A DNA stretch of 64,000 nucleotides, taken from the NCBI GenBank assembly GCA_030431975.1, contig JAUIHP010000001.1, positions 248,001 through 312,000 of the forward strand, read 5' to 3'. The first letter of the stretch is position 1. Every line of letters starts with the position of its first letter. This DNA comes from a bacterium. GTDB taxonomy: Bacteria > Eisenbacteria > RBG-16-71-46 > CAIMUX01. Under the pieces are notes generated by a model that was not told the origin of the DNA, searched no databases, and saw only the letters and a list, made by a program, of their open reading frames with translations. Positions 25,431 to 33,997 of the stretch are shown piece after piece. A program made the translations under genes and the position numbers.

Positions 25431-28148
25431 CTACGACGCGACTTCTGCGAACTCGTCCTCTGAGGTCTCCTGACCCATCAGCAACGGGATGTAGTCCTCG
25501 CCGATGGGCTCGCCTTCGGTCGTCTTCACGACCGGCAACGGATTCGCCGCCACGTGCTCTTCCCAACCTTTGGTCAGCGCTTCCTTCTTTTCGTCGGGAA
25601 GGGGCGCCCAGGTTCCGCGGCCGCGACACTTCGGGAACTTCGAACAGCTCAGCCAAAAGCCGCGCTTGGAGTCCCGCATGTTGAGCGGCGTGTCGCACTT
25701 GGGGCACGGAAGGTCGGTGAGAAGAGGAGGCGTCTTCGGAAGCTTGATCGTGCCCTTCTTCGGATCGAGATTGAGGATGCCCTTGCACTCCGGATAGTTC
25801 ACACAGCCGAGGAACTTCCCAAATCGACCGCTCCGCAGCGTCATGCCCGATTCGCAAATCGGACAGGCGATGTTGGTCAGTTCCGGCTCCATCGGATTGC
25901 CATCGGCGTCGATGGGAGCGGCGTAATCACAGTCCGGATAGGTCGCGCAGGAGAGGAACCGTCCGTTGCGTCCGAAGCGGTACATCGTCCCCGCCCCGCA
26001 CTTCGCACACTCGTGTGGAGCCGGTTCGGTCTCGGCCTTGGCGTGCACCATCTCTTCGTGGGCCCGATCGAGGTTCTGGCGGAACGGGCCGTAGAAGTCG
26101 TGAAGCATCTTCACCCAGTCGTGGCGTTCGTCCTCGATGTGATCGAGTTCCTCTTCCATGTACCGGGTGTAGGCCACGTCCATGACCTTCGGAAACGCTT
26201 CGACCAGCTTGCTCGTCACGACCTTGCCCAGGTCGGTGGCACGGAGCCGGCGATCCCGCGGGAAAAGCGGCTCGACGTATTTTCGATCCTGGATCGTCGA
26301 AATGATGGCCGCGTAGGTCGAGGGTCGACCGATGCCTTCCTCTTCCAGCTTCTTCTGCAGAGAGGCCTCGGTGTAGCGGGCCGGCGGCGACGTGAAGTGT
26401 TGGGTCGGATCGATGTCGATCGGCGCGACCGGCTGCTTCTCTTCCAACGGCGGCAGGATCGCGTCCTCGCCCTTGGGGATGCCGGTCACCCGGTAGAAAC
26501 CTTCGAAAACCAGCGTCCGGCCGTTGGCCTTGAACACGGCATTCGGGTTGTCGAGATTGATTGCGGCCTGGCTCGCGGCGCCCCGGTATGCACCGATGAA
26601 GACCGCCGTCGAGTCCCATTCCGCCGGAACCATCTGCGAGGCGACAAAACGCTTCCAGATGATGTCGTAGAGGCGGAACTGCTCTTCGGAAAGCGAGTCG
26701 CGAATCGACTCCGGCGTCAGCTTGACGTCGGTCGGGCGGATGGCCTCATGCGCTTCCTGCGCCGACTTCGCCTTCGTCTGATAGAGATTGGCCTTCTCAG
26801 GGAGATACTTGTCACCGATCTCCAGCGCCACGTACTCGCGGGCCGACTCGATCGCCTCCGGTGAAACGAAGGTCGAGTCCGTTCTCATGTAGGTAATGAG
26901 ACCGGTCTGCCCGGAACCTTTGATGTTCACGCCTTCGTACAGCGACTGCGCAACACGCATCGTTCGCTTCAGAGGGAATCCGAGGTAGTTGCTGGCAGAC
27001 TGTTGCAGCGTACTTGTGATGTAGGGCGCGGACGGCTTGCTACGAGTTCGCTTCGTCTGGATGTTGCGGATGGCGAACCGCACCTCGGGGTCGCTTCCGT
27101 TCCGCGCAACACCGGCCAGAGATCCACGAACGACGATCTTGTTTTGCGCGGCGCCTTTGGCTTTCGGATCCTCGGTCCGGTCGACGTCCGTCTCGACGAA
27201 CCCGACTTCCCGGGCGGCAGCCAGTGCGTCGTCGAGGGACTTCAGCGAGTCGGTCTTCGCGCCCCCGAGTTCGACCATCTCCGCGCGGAACGATTCGTGA
27301 TCGGCCAGCCAGGCGAGCCGGTCTTTCTGTGTCCGCGGCTTTCCGTCTTCACCACTGTCGAGGAAGGCCCTCCAGCCGTTCGAGAGTCCCTCCCGCTTGT
27401 CGAGATTCGGAGTGAAGGACGCAGAGATCTTCCAGTATTCCTCGGGATCGAAGGCTTCGATCTCGAGCTCGCGTTCGACGACCACCCGGACCGCGACCGA
27501 CTGCACGCGTCCTGCACTCAGGCCTCCCGCAACCTTCTTCCAAAGGAGAGGGGAAACCTGGTAGCCGACGATGCGGTCGAGAATCCGGCGCGCCTGCTGC
27601 GCGTTCACCTTGGTCAGGTCGATCGGACGAGGGTGTTGGAAAGCGTCGTCGATCTGCTTCTTCGTGATCGCGTTGAAGACGACACGCTTGGCGTGTTCGG
27701 GATCGACACCCAAAGCCTGAGCCAGGTGCCAGGCGATGGCTTCCCCCTCGCGGTCCAAGTCCGTTGCGAACCAGATGTCGGACGCGCCCTTGGCGGCCTT
27801 CTTCAGCTCGGTGACGGTCTTCTTCTTCTGGGGGAGGATTTCGTAGGTCGGGGTGAAGTCCTTCTCCAGGTCCACTCCTGGAACTTCCTGCTTCACACCC
27901 TTGGGAGCCCGGCTCGGCAGATCGCGGACATGACCGACACTCGCCATGACGACGAAGTCGGACCCCAGATACTTATTGATGGTCTTCGCTTTGGTCGGAC
28001 TCTCGACGATGACGAGTTGCTTGCCGGCGGCATCCACTTTCGCGGCGGACTTCCGCGTTGACGTCTTCTTCGCCGTTTTCTTGGCCGTCTTCTTCGAAGC
28101 CTTGGATGTCGCGGCTTTCTTTGTCGTTTTCTTCGTGGTCTTCGTCAT
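25431..28148 (-). CDS. topA: DNA topoisomerase I with Lys-rich N-terminal tail
   Basis: ATG 28148 follows GGGAGG and gives 905 residues. The first 43 residues form a Lys/Ala/Thr-rich tail with 15 lysines (MTKTTKKTTKKAATSK onward), resembling histone-H1-like or AlgP-type repeats and probably binding DNA. The Toprim domain begins QLVIVESPTKAKTINKYLG and has DLDREGEAIAW. The catalytic Tyr lies in GLITYMRTDST. The C-terminus holds three four-cysteine zinc ribbons (CAKCGAG, CPICESG, CPKCDTP), followed by an acidic tail. The enzyme relaxes negative supercoils by cutting one strand. The eukaryote-like basic tail on the N-terminus is uncommon; Lys-rich tails are usually C-terminal. Confidence 0.97.
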   Translation of the reverse strand: MTKTTKKTTKKAATSKASKKTAKKTAKKTSTRKSAAKVDAAGKQLVIVESPTKAKTINKYLGSDFVVMASVGHVRDLPSRAPKGVKQEVPGVDLEKDFTPTYEILPQKKKTVTELKKAAKGASDIWFATDLDREGEAIAWHLAQALGVDPEHAKRVVFNAITKKQIDDAFQHPRPIDLTKVNAQQARRILDRIVGYQVSPLLWKKVAGGLSAGRVQSVAVRVVVERELEIEAFDPEEYWKISASFTPNLDKREGLSNGWRAFLDSGEDGKPRTQKDRLAWLADHESFRAEMVELGGAKTDSLKSLDDALAAAREVGFVETDVDRTEDPKAKGAAQNKIVVRGSLAGVARNGSDPEVRFAIRNIQTKRTRSKPSAPYITSTLQQSASNYLGFPLKRTMRVAQSLYEGVNIKGSGQTGLITYMRTDSTFVSPEAIESAREYVALEIGDKYLPEKANLYQTKAKSAQEAHEAIRPTDVKLTPESIRDSLSEEQFRLYDIIWKRFVASQMVPAEWDSTAVFIGAYRGAASQAAINLDNPNAVFKANGRTLVFEGFYRVTGIPKGEDAILPPLEEKQPVAPIDIDPTQHFTSPPARYTEASLQKKLEEEGIGRPSTYAAIISTIQDRKYVEPLFPRDRRLRATDLGKVVTSKLVEAFPKVMDVAYTRYMEEELDHIEDERHDWVKMLHDFYGPFRQNLDRAHEEMVHAKAETEPAPHECAKCGAGTMYRFGRNGRFLSCATYPDCDYAAPIDADGNPMEPELTNIACPICESGMTLRSGRFGKFLGCVNYPECKGILNLDPKKGTIKLPKTPPLLTDLPCPKCDTPLNMRDSKRGFWLSCSKFPKCRGRGTWAPLPDEKKEALTKGWEEHVAANPLPVVKTTEGEPIGEDYIPLLMGQETSEDEFAEVAS

Positions 28149-28551
28149 TCGGGCCTCCCGCCCTAATATAGATTCCTTCCGCGCCGATGCCGGACCGAGC
28201 CTCGGCTTGGAGGATCGGCTCGAACCGTTAAGGACTTCACCCTCCACTGTCAAGGGGCTCGGCCGAGGATCCCGGCCAAGTCAAGAACTCGCGACCCGGT
28301 AAACCATTCCCTAACATACACTTGAGCCCCCACAGTCAATCCGGCGAGAAAATCTGCGCCGGGCGAAGATTCTCCGGAGCAGAACCCCTCCCTGCGGCCG
28401 GTCTTTCCGGTTGGGCTGCTCTTGCGATCAACGGCGTGGATGCTCCACGCGAGAACCGCGTTTCACGCCGATGCCTCGACCGGACCCCCGCGGTGTCAGG
28501 TCCGGACTTCCCGACGTTGGCCTTCGGACGCGGGCGCGGTAACGTCCCGGC
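28149..28551. other. Divergent intergenic region between topA and the Nudix gene
   Basis: This 403-base gap contains a TATATT on the minus strand (28165-28170) just upstream of topA, possibly its -10 but very close to the start codon. Open frames cross the region without initiation signals. I see no RNA gene. Confidence 0.4.
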
Positions 28552-29115
28552 ATGGCGATGTCAGATTATCTGCAGGCCGTACGGAACAAAGTCGGCCACG
28601 ATTTTCTCGTTCTGCCGTCGGCCGCTGCGGTCGTGCGTGACCGGTCCGGACGGATCCTTCTGGCCCGGCACGTCGAAAGCGGGCAATGGGTCATCCCCGG
28701 CGGTTGCGTCGATCCCGGAGAGTCTCCGGCCGACGCGGCGGTTCGGGAAACCTGGGAGGAGACCGGCGTTCGGGTCCACGCGACCCGCGTCGTGGGAGTC
28801 TATGGCGGAAGCGAGTACGAAGTCCGCTATAAGAACGGGGACCACGCCGGCTATGTCATGACCGTCTTCCTGGCCGAACCCGCGTCAAGTGCCGCGAATA
28901 CCGACCGGGACGCCGATCCCACGGATCCGGCCCGGCAGACGGATCAGCCGATCCCCGACGGTGAAGAAATCTCGGAGGCGAGATGGGTGGAGATCCGCGA
29001 GCTGGATTCCCTACCCGTCGCTCCCTGGGCCCGCGGCGTTCTCGAACACGTCTTGTCCGGCACAACTTCAGTCCAGTTTACGACTTCGGGGTGGTCTCCA
29101 CCGGAAACGATCTGA
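28552..29115 (+). CDS. Nudix hydrolase
   Basis: This 187-residue protein starts at ATG 28552 (a second ATG is at 28558). A complete Nudix box is present: G-CVDPG-E-SPADAAV-RETWEE-TG, with the expected Gly, Glu, Arg-Glu-x-x-Glu-Glu spacing. Upstream strands read AAAVVRDRSGRILLAR and QWVIPGG. Nudix enzymes cleave nucleoside-diphosphate-linked compounds using Mg ions; the substrate cannot be predicted. A polar insert of about 25 residues (SSAANTDRDADPTDP onward) lies between the fourth and fifth strands. The sigma gene begins 79 bases later, so the two may or may not share a transcript. Confidence 0.92.
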   Translation: MAMSDYLQAVRNKVGHDFLVLPSAAAVVRDRSGRILLARHVESGQWVIPGGCVDPGESPADAAVRETWEETGVRVHATRVVGVYGGSEYEVRYKNGDHAGYVMTVFLAEPASSAANTDRDADPTDPARQTDQPIPDGEEISEARWVEIRELDSLPVAPWARGVLEHVLSGTTSVQFTTSGWSPPETI

Positions 29116-29194
29116 TTTTTCGCCCAGTTCGCCCGTCTCGTACGTTGCTAAGGATGGGGTCTACCACTCAACCCTCTCCTCGGGAGGAACCCAA

Positions 29195-29728
29195 ATGAAC
29201 TGCGAAGAACAGCCCGAACGGGACTCGTCCACACCCAACGCCGATCGCGTCAGCCGCGCATTTCCGGAGGTCCGCCGCCGGGCTTCCAAGCTCTTGCCAA
29301 GACGCTACAACAGCCTGCAGCCGACGGAGCTCGCTCACGAGGCCTGGATCCGGATCCTCCGAAACGACAACTGGAACGACACCCAGCACATCGTCAATGC
29401 CGCGACCCGGATCATGAAGAACTACCTGATCGACCGCTCCCGCAAGGAGGAGGTCCGGGCCCGGTACCGGAATGGCCTCCCCGACCCGGTCGTCGCCGAT
29501 CAGGAATCGATCCATGCTCTTCTCGGCACGTTGGAGGAACTCCGGGAGAGCCATCCGATGCACTTCCGCCTCGTCTTTCTCCGATTCCTCTTCGGGATGT
29601 CCGTGGGGGAAGCCGCCGATGAGCTGGGAATTTCGCGCCGCCAACTGCAACGCGAGTGGGACTTCGCCCGCTCCTGGCTGGGAACACGCCTGAAGTCGGT
29701 CGAGATCGACCCGCCGCTGCAGAACTAG
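29195..29728 (+). CDS. ECF-type sigma factor paired with a kinase
   Basis: ATG 29195 lies 7 bases after GGGAGGAAC, and the product has 177 residues. Region 2 contains FPEVRRRASKLLPRRYN, then LQPTELAHEAWIRIL, closely matching the motif in the other kinase-linked sigma at 15439-16008. The helix for -10 recognition is NAATRIMKNYLIDRSRKEEV, and region 4 has MSVGEAADELGISRRQL. The usual acidic region 2.2 core-contact motif is absent. The kinase gene follows after 47 bases. I infer that the sigma factor is activated by phosphorylation, perhaps at the Thr in QPT. Confidence 0.9.
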   Translation: MNCEEQPERDSSTPNADRVSRAFPEVRRRASKLLPRRYNSLQPTELAHEAWIRILRNDNWNDTQHIVNAATRIMKNYLIDRSRKEEVRARYRNGLPDPVVADQESIHALLGTLEELRESHPMHFRLVFLRFLFGMSVGEAADELGISRRQLQREWDFARSWLGTRLKSVEIDPPLQN

Positions 29729-29775
29729 AGTGGGCCGTATCCAGGAATCGGTAGTGCCGACGGAGGACGCAAGCG

Positions 29776-32043
29776 TTGACCGATGACCGCAGGTCCCAGC
29801 TGGAGGCTCTCTTCGCCGAGCTGGCCCCGGCTTCGGCCGAGGACCGGGAGCGGCGGCTTCGGGAACTCGATGCAGACCTTCGGGCCGAACTGTCGGCCCT
29901 TCTTGAAGAGCACGATCGCTACCAGCGGGACGAGCCGGAGACCGACGCCGAAGAATCCTGGTTCTTCGGCGATTTCCGCATGCTCGATCAAATCGGTGAG
30001 GGCCGGACGAGTGACGTCTGGCTGGCGGAGGAACCTGCCCTGGGGTCGCGCAAGGTCGCGCTCAAGGTGCTCGTCGATCCCATGCTCCTCTACCGCTTCG
30101 AGTCGGAGCGGAACGCGCTGACACGGCTCAAGCATCCGAACATCGTCACCATTTTCCAGGGTGGAACGATCCGGAATCGGCCGTACTACGCCATGGAGTA
30201 TGTCCGGGGCAGTACGCTTCGCAGCGTCCTACTTCATCGTAACGGGCCTCCCTTGGCGACCGGCGAACCCGTGATCGGCGTGTTGGACGGGCTCGACGAG
30301 GTAGCCTGGTCGACCTGGGTACTTGGGATGGGCGCAACCGTCGCGGAAGCGCTTCATCACGCGCACAACCGAGGCGTCTGGCACCTCGACATCAAGCCCG
30401 AGAATCTTCTCATCGACGAACAAGGGGAGCCCCATCTCATCGACTTCGGGCTCGCCGGGACGTCCGAAGCGGCGGAAGCCGAACTCGCAGAGCAGGGACT
30501 GGGGACTCTGTTTTACATGGCCCCGGAGCAGATCCAGCTGCGTCAGACCGTCGACGGACGCACCGATATCTTTTCACTCGGTATCGTTCTTTACGAGTGC
30601 CTGACCGGGGGACGACCGTTCGACGGCGAGTCCCGCACGGAACTGGAAAACGCGGTGCTGCACCAGTACCCGCACGTGCCCCGCCGCCTTCACCGCCAGA
30701 TTCCGTGGACGAATCGGATTCTCGATCGCGCCCTGGAGAAACGGCGGGCCGAACGTTACGTGAACGCCGGCGAGTTCGCCCGCGACATCCGCCTGGTCCT
30801 CGGCGGAGAGAAACCCCGGACTCCCCCGATCTCTCATGTCAAACGGGTCAGGCGCTTCCGGGCCGCACACCCTTCGGCATTTCGATCTCTGGAAACGCTG
30901 GCCCTGATTCTTGCCGTGCTGGTCCCGGCGTTCCTGCTGGTACCGCGACTTTCCGAGTACTGGCAGAGACCGCGTCTGACCGTCCTGGCTCTCTCGTCGC
31001 AGGGAGAACCGATCCGCGATGCGAGTGTGTCTTTGGTTGCTCTCGATCCGTTCGCGCGAGTCGGTGAGGAAAGACTAGAGACGCAGCTGCCGCTGAACGA
31101 CCGGCGCGTTCCCGCCGGCCGGTTTCGGATTGTCGTCGACGGAAACACCGCCGGCTATGCTGAGCTGACACGGGAACTTTCCCCCCGCACGTTCACGCAC
31201 GCGATTGCCTGGCTGCGCCCGGACGACGAAGTCCACGCCGAGATGATCCGGATCGACGAACCCGGACCCGTTTCCGTCCCCGGGACCGAGCAGTTGCCAT
31301 GGGAACGTCGTGATTCCTCCGACCCTCCCTTCTACATAGACAAGTATGAGGTCAGCAACGGCGAGTACCGGACATTTCTCCGTCTGTACAACCAGGCGAA
31401 ACCCGCCGATACTCCTTCTCTCGATGAACCTGGAGTGTGGACGGACGACCGGCCGTCGGGCTGGGAGAACCTACCCGTCGTCGGTGTGAACTACTACGAT
31501 GCTCGCCGCTACGCCGAGTGGGCAGGCAAGCGACTGCCGAATGCAAGTGAATGGCAACGTGCGGCGCGGGGCCCCCAGGGTTGGACATATCCGTGGGGTG
31601 ACACACTCAGCGCGGCGGACACGACGCGTGCGCGTTTTGGAATCGTCCTACCCCGCCAGCGACCTTCGCTGGACGAACCGGGGGCATACCACGACTTTCT
31701 TTACCGGCAGTATCTCGACGGCGTGTTGCCCGTCCGTAGCCTGCCCGCAGGGGCAAGCGCGGACGGACTTCATCATGTCCTGGGCAACGTCGAGGAGTGG
31801 ACAGACAGCATGCCCCTGGCGGAGCGTAGCGTCGGCGGCGTACAAGTTTCGGATTCCGGAGAAAGTTTGTCCGATTCCGCCGGGAGCATCGTTTGGGATT
31901 GGCAGGAGGATGAACGCCTGGTGCTGGGAAGCGCCTGGTCATTCTCTGCCATAGAGACCCGACTGGATTGGCTCGCCCCGGAGGAAACCGTGGTTCGCGA
32001 GCACACCCGGATCGGGTTTCGCTGTGCAAAGAGCGTGCGCTGA
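29776..32043 (+). CDS. Ser/Thr kinase fused to a formylglycine-generating-enzyme-like domain
   Basis: TTG 29776 follows CGGAGGACG at good spacing; no in-frame ATG is nearby. The 755-residue protein has an N-terminal helical segment (1-60), a kinase domain with loop GEGRTSDVW, Lys97 in VALKVL, a catalytic loop HLDIKPENLL (His203, Asp205, so HRD is changed to HLD) and DFG at 223, then APEQ. A membrane helix (LALILAVLVPAFLLV, about 378-394) separates it from an extracytoplasmic beta domain (about 405-490) and an FGE/SUMF-type domain with FYIDKYEVSNGEYR, VVGVNYYDARRYAEWAGK, PWGD, HHVLGNVEEWTD and IGFRCA. Active FGE enzymes need specific Cys residues that I do not see, so this domain may be a sensor. 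The kinase pairs with the sigma factor at 29195. Confidence 0.9.
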   Translation: MTDDRRSQLEALFAELAPASAEDRERRLRELDADLRAELSALLEEHDRYQRDEPETDAEESWFFGDFRMLDQIGEGRTSDVWLAEEPALGSRKVALKVLVDPMLLYRFESERNALTRLKHPNIVTIFQGGTIRNRPYYAMEYVRGSTLRSVLLHRNGPPLATGEPVIGVLDGLDEVAWSTWVLGMGATVAEALHHAHNRGVWHLDIKPENLLIDEQGEPHLIDFGLAGTSEAAEAELAEQGLGTLFYMAPEQIQLRQTVDGRTDIFSLGIVLYECLTGGRPFDGESRTELENAVLHQYPHVPRRLHRQIPWTNRILDRALEKRRAERYVNAGEFARDIRLVLGGEKPRTPPISHVKRVRRFRAAHPSAFRSLETLALILAVLVPAFLLVPRLSEYWQRPRLTVLALSSQGEPIRDASVSLVALDPFARVGEERLETQLPLNDRRVPAGRFRIVVDGNTAGYAELTRELSPRTFTHAIAWLRPDDEVHAEMIRIDEPGPVSVPGTEQLPWERRDSSDPPFYIDKYEVSNGEYRTFLRLYNQAKPADTPSLDEPGVWTDDRPSGWENLPVVGVNYYDARRYAEWAGKRLPNASEWQRAARGPQGWTYPWGDTLSAADTTRARFGIVLPRQRPSLDEPGAYHDFLYRQYLDGVLPVRSLPAGASADGLHHVLGNVEEWTDSMPLAERSVGGVQVSDSGESLSDSAGSIVWDWQEDERLVLGSAWSFSAIETRLDWLAPEETVVREHTRIGFRCAKSVR

Positions 32044-32104
32044 CGGGCTCTCTCTGGGGCCCGCCGGGGCCAAACAGCAAACGCAAGTACGCAAGGGGCT
32101 AAAC

Positions 32105-32659
32105 ATGCAGACTGATCCAGGATCCGCCGGAGGCGGAAGCACGGACGCGAACACCCAATCCGGAAACCAATCCACACAACCGACGGCGGCACGGGACGCC
32201 CTCGGCACCGAGAAGGTTCATCCCGCTTCGCTTCAGCTCGGCTTCAAACCCGAGCTCACAATCTGGGACAACATGTCCATGGAGGAGAAATCCGCGTTCA
32301 AGAAGGCATTCTTCGACGAAGTGAAGGCGAGGCTCGTGACCCTTCCTCGCAGTGAGTACGACCTGGAGAACACGGACCTGGTCGTGGACAGTCAGTACGG
32401 GGGCACCGACGAGTCCAATGTAAGGGACAGGATCAACGCGCTGCTCTCGAATCCCGGACCAAACGAGGCCGAAAACGGCGGGTCTGCTGACGAAGAGCCC
32501 ATTGAGGTTCGCTACGTCTACATCAACGGAAAGCGTTACTGTCAGCACACCTACACGCTGAATTGGCAGGGAAAGTCGTGGACCGCGGCCAGTGGCAACC
32601 AAACCCACGGACCGACGCAGGTCCTGGGAACCTTCAGCTGGGGGTGGGAACAGGCGTAA
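32105..32659 (+). CDS. Small hypothetical protein downstream of the kinase
   Basis: ATG 32105 follows AAGGGG with adequate spacing; the product has 184 residues. The first 35 residues are Gly/Ser/Thr/Gln-rich and disordered. A helical segment follows (LTIWDNMSMEEKSAFKKAF), then an acidic linker and a C-terminal beta-rich part with YVYINGKRYCQHTYTL and SWTAASGNQTHGP. There is no signal peptide, membrane helix or recognised domain. It lies 61 bases after the kinase on the same strand, so it is probably co-expressed and could be a substrate or effector of that kinase. Confidence 0.6.
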   Translation: MQTDPGSAGGGSTDANTQSGNQSTQPTAARDALGTEKVHPASLQLGFKPELTIWDNMSMEEKSAFKKAFFDEVKARLVTLPRSEYDLENTDLVVDSQYGGTDESNVRDRINALLSNPGPNEAENGGSADEEPIEVRYVYINGKRYCQHTYTLNWQGKSWTAASGNQTHGPTQVLGTFSWGWEQA

Positions 32660-32714
32660 CCCACTCGGCACCGGTTGGTCGGCGGGACGGAGTTCCCGCC
32701 GGCTTCCGTATCCT

Positions 32715-32830
32715 TAGTGGCTCACGCCAGTGGTTCACGCCAGTCGTTCACACTAGTCCCGGACTGATGAAGGTTGGCGCGCACGGCGAAAGTTTCGTTC
32801 ACACCAGTCGTTCACGCGAGTCGTTCACGC
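32715..32830. repeat. Two clusters of a 13-bp tandem repeat
   Basis: Units at 32715-32727, 32728-32740 and 32741-32753, and again at 32805-32817 and 32818-32830 (with a degenerate unit before), follow the consensus (C/T/G)AGT(C/G)G(T/C)TCAC(G/A)C. They lie in the gap between two convergent genes. They resemble a small minisatellite more than operator sites. Confidence 0.75.
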
Positions 32831-32857
32831 CTGCGGACAATCTCGGGGACTACGGGT

Positions 32858-33970
32858 TCACTCCTCAGAGAAAACCCGCGCGCGCAGTCCCTCCGCCTCT
32901 CCCTCTCTCCCCATTCGCTCGAGCATCGAGAGGTACGCCTCGACACCGTTTCGGGACGAGAACGTCCGCGTTCCGGACTCCCAGAGTTCGACCATCCGAA
33001 GTAGGAAGGCTTCGGCTTCCTCCGTCTTCCCCGCTGTCTCGAGCAGAGCCGCCAAGTCGAGCAACGAGGTCAGGGTGTCCTCGTGCGTCGAACCGAGGTT
33101 GCCCTCCAGCAGTTCGTAGGACTTCCGCTGCAGAGGTTCGGCTTCAGCAATCCGCCCCTGCCGAAAATAGAACGCCGCGACAACACCGAGGTCTCGCCCC
33201 GTTTGCAGGTGATCTGCGCCCCATCCCTTTACCCGCGCCACCAGGGCCTGGTGATAGAGCGGCTCGGCCTCCTCGAATCGGTCCTGTGACTCGAGCAGAC
33301 CGGCCAGTGACCAACGGGTGTGAGCGACATCCAGGTGGTCCTCGCCGAGCACGCGAACACCGAGGCGCATCGACTTTCGGAATGCCGTCTCCGCCTCTTC
33401 CGCCTGACCTTGCACCCACAGGAGTGAACCCAGATTGGAGAGCGCCTTCGTCCGGGCGGGATGGTTGGGATCCGCTTTCTCCCAGATCTGAATGGCCCTT
33501 TCATACAGCGCCTTGGCGTCCTCGAACTTCCCCACCTTGCGGTAGAGCACGGCCAGGTTGTTCGCGGAGGCGGCCACGGACGGATGCTCTGCGCCCAAAG
33601 CGCGTTCCCGAAGCTCCAGAGCCTGGTGATAGAGCGCGGCGGCATCCTCAGTGCGATCCTGGTCGTCGAAAAGCTGGCCGATGCTGTTCAGGCTGGCTGC
33701 AACCGACGGGTGCTCCTGACCGAGCGCCTTGACCCGAATCTCCAGAGCCTCGACCAGCAGGGGCTCTGCCTCGGGATGGCGGTGTTGCGCGTAGTAGAGC
33801 ATTCCCAGCTGGTGCAACGTATTGGCCAGCCTCGTGTCGGCGTCTCCGAAAGAGCGCGCTTCGTGAACGGCCCGGACCCACGCGTTCTCCGCGTTGTCGA
33901 AGTCGCCCTCTTCAAAGGACTTCAGTCCAAGTTCGTTGTGCTCTTCCCAGGGAGTCTTCTCGCCGTCCAC
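32858..33970 (-). CDS. Tetratricopeptide-repeat protein
   Basis: GTG 33970 follows ACGAGGAGAAC. The 370-residue protein lacks a signal peptide and consists almost entirely of TPR units of the 42-residue NB-ARC/kinesin-light-chain type: ...LG.EHP.VA.SLN.I..L...Q...EDAA.LY..AL.. repeated about six times. It resembles the TPR array of the kinase at 12626-15442 but has no kinase domain. TPR arrays mediate protein contacts; the partner is unknown. It precedes the outer-membrane-barrel gene's reading direction only in position: the barrel gene ends 27 bases upstream of its start, so they may form an operon. Confidence 0.88.
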   Translation of the reverse strand: MDGEKTPWEEHNELGLKSFEEGDFDNAENAWVRAVHEARSFGDADTRLANTLHQLGMLYYAQHRHPEAEPLLVEALEIRVKALGQEHPSVAASLNSIGQLFDDQDRTEDAAALYHQALELRERALGAEHPSVAASANNLAVLYRKVGKFEDAKALYERAIQIWEKADPNHPARTKALSNLGSLLWVQGQAEEAETAFRKSMRLGVRVLGEDHLDVAHTRWSLAGLLESQDRFEEAEPLYHQALVARVKGWGADHLQTGRDLGVVAAFYFRQGRIAEAEPLQRKSYELLEGNLGSTHEDTLTSLLDLAALLETAGKTEEAEAFLLRMVELWESGTRTFSSRNGVEAYLSMLERMGREGEAEGLRARVFSEE

Positions 33971-33997
33971 TCGTTCTCCTCGTGAGTTCCCGGTCCT

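Noticed and set aside
25554-26864. Open frame of over 430 codons antisense to topA
   Set aside because: topA motifs on the other strand are unambiguous, and the antisense product has no recognisable domain.
32715-32830. Possible CRISPR array
   Set aside because: Units are 13 bp, adjacent, without spacers, and no cas gene is present.
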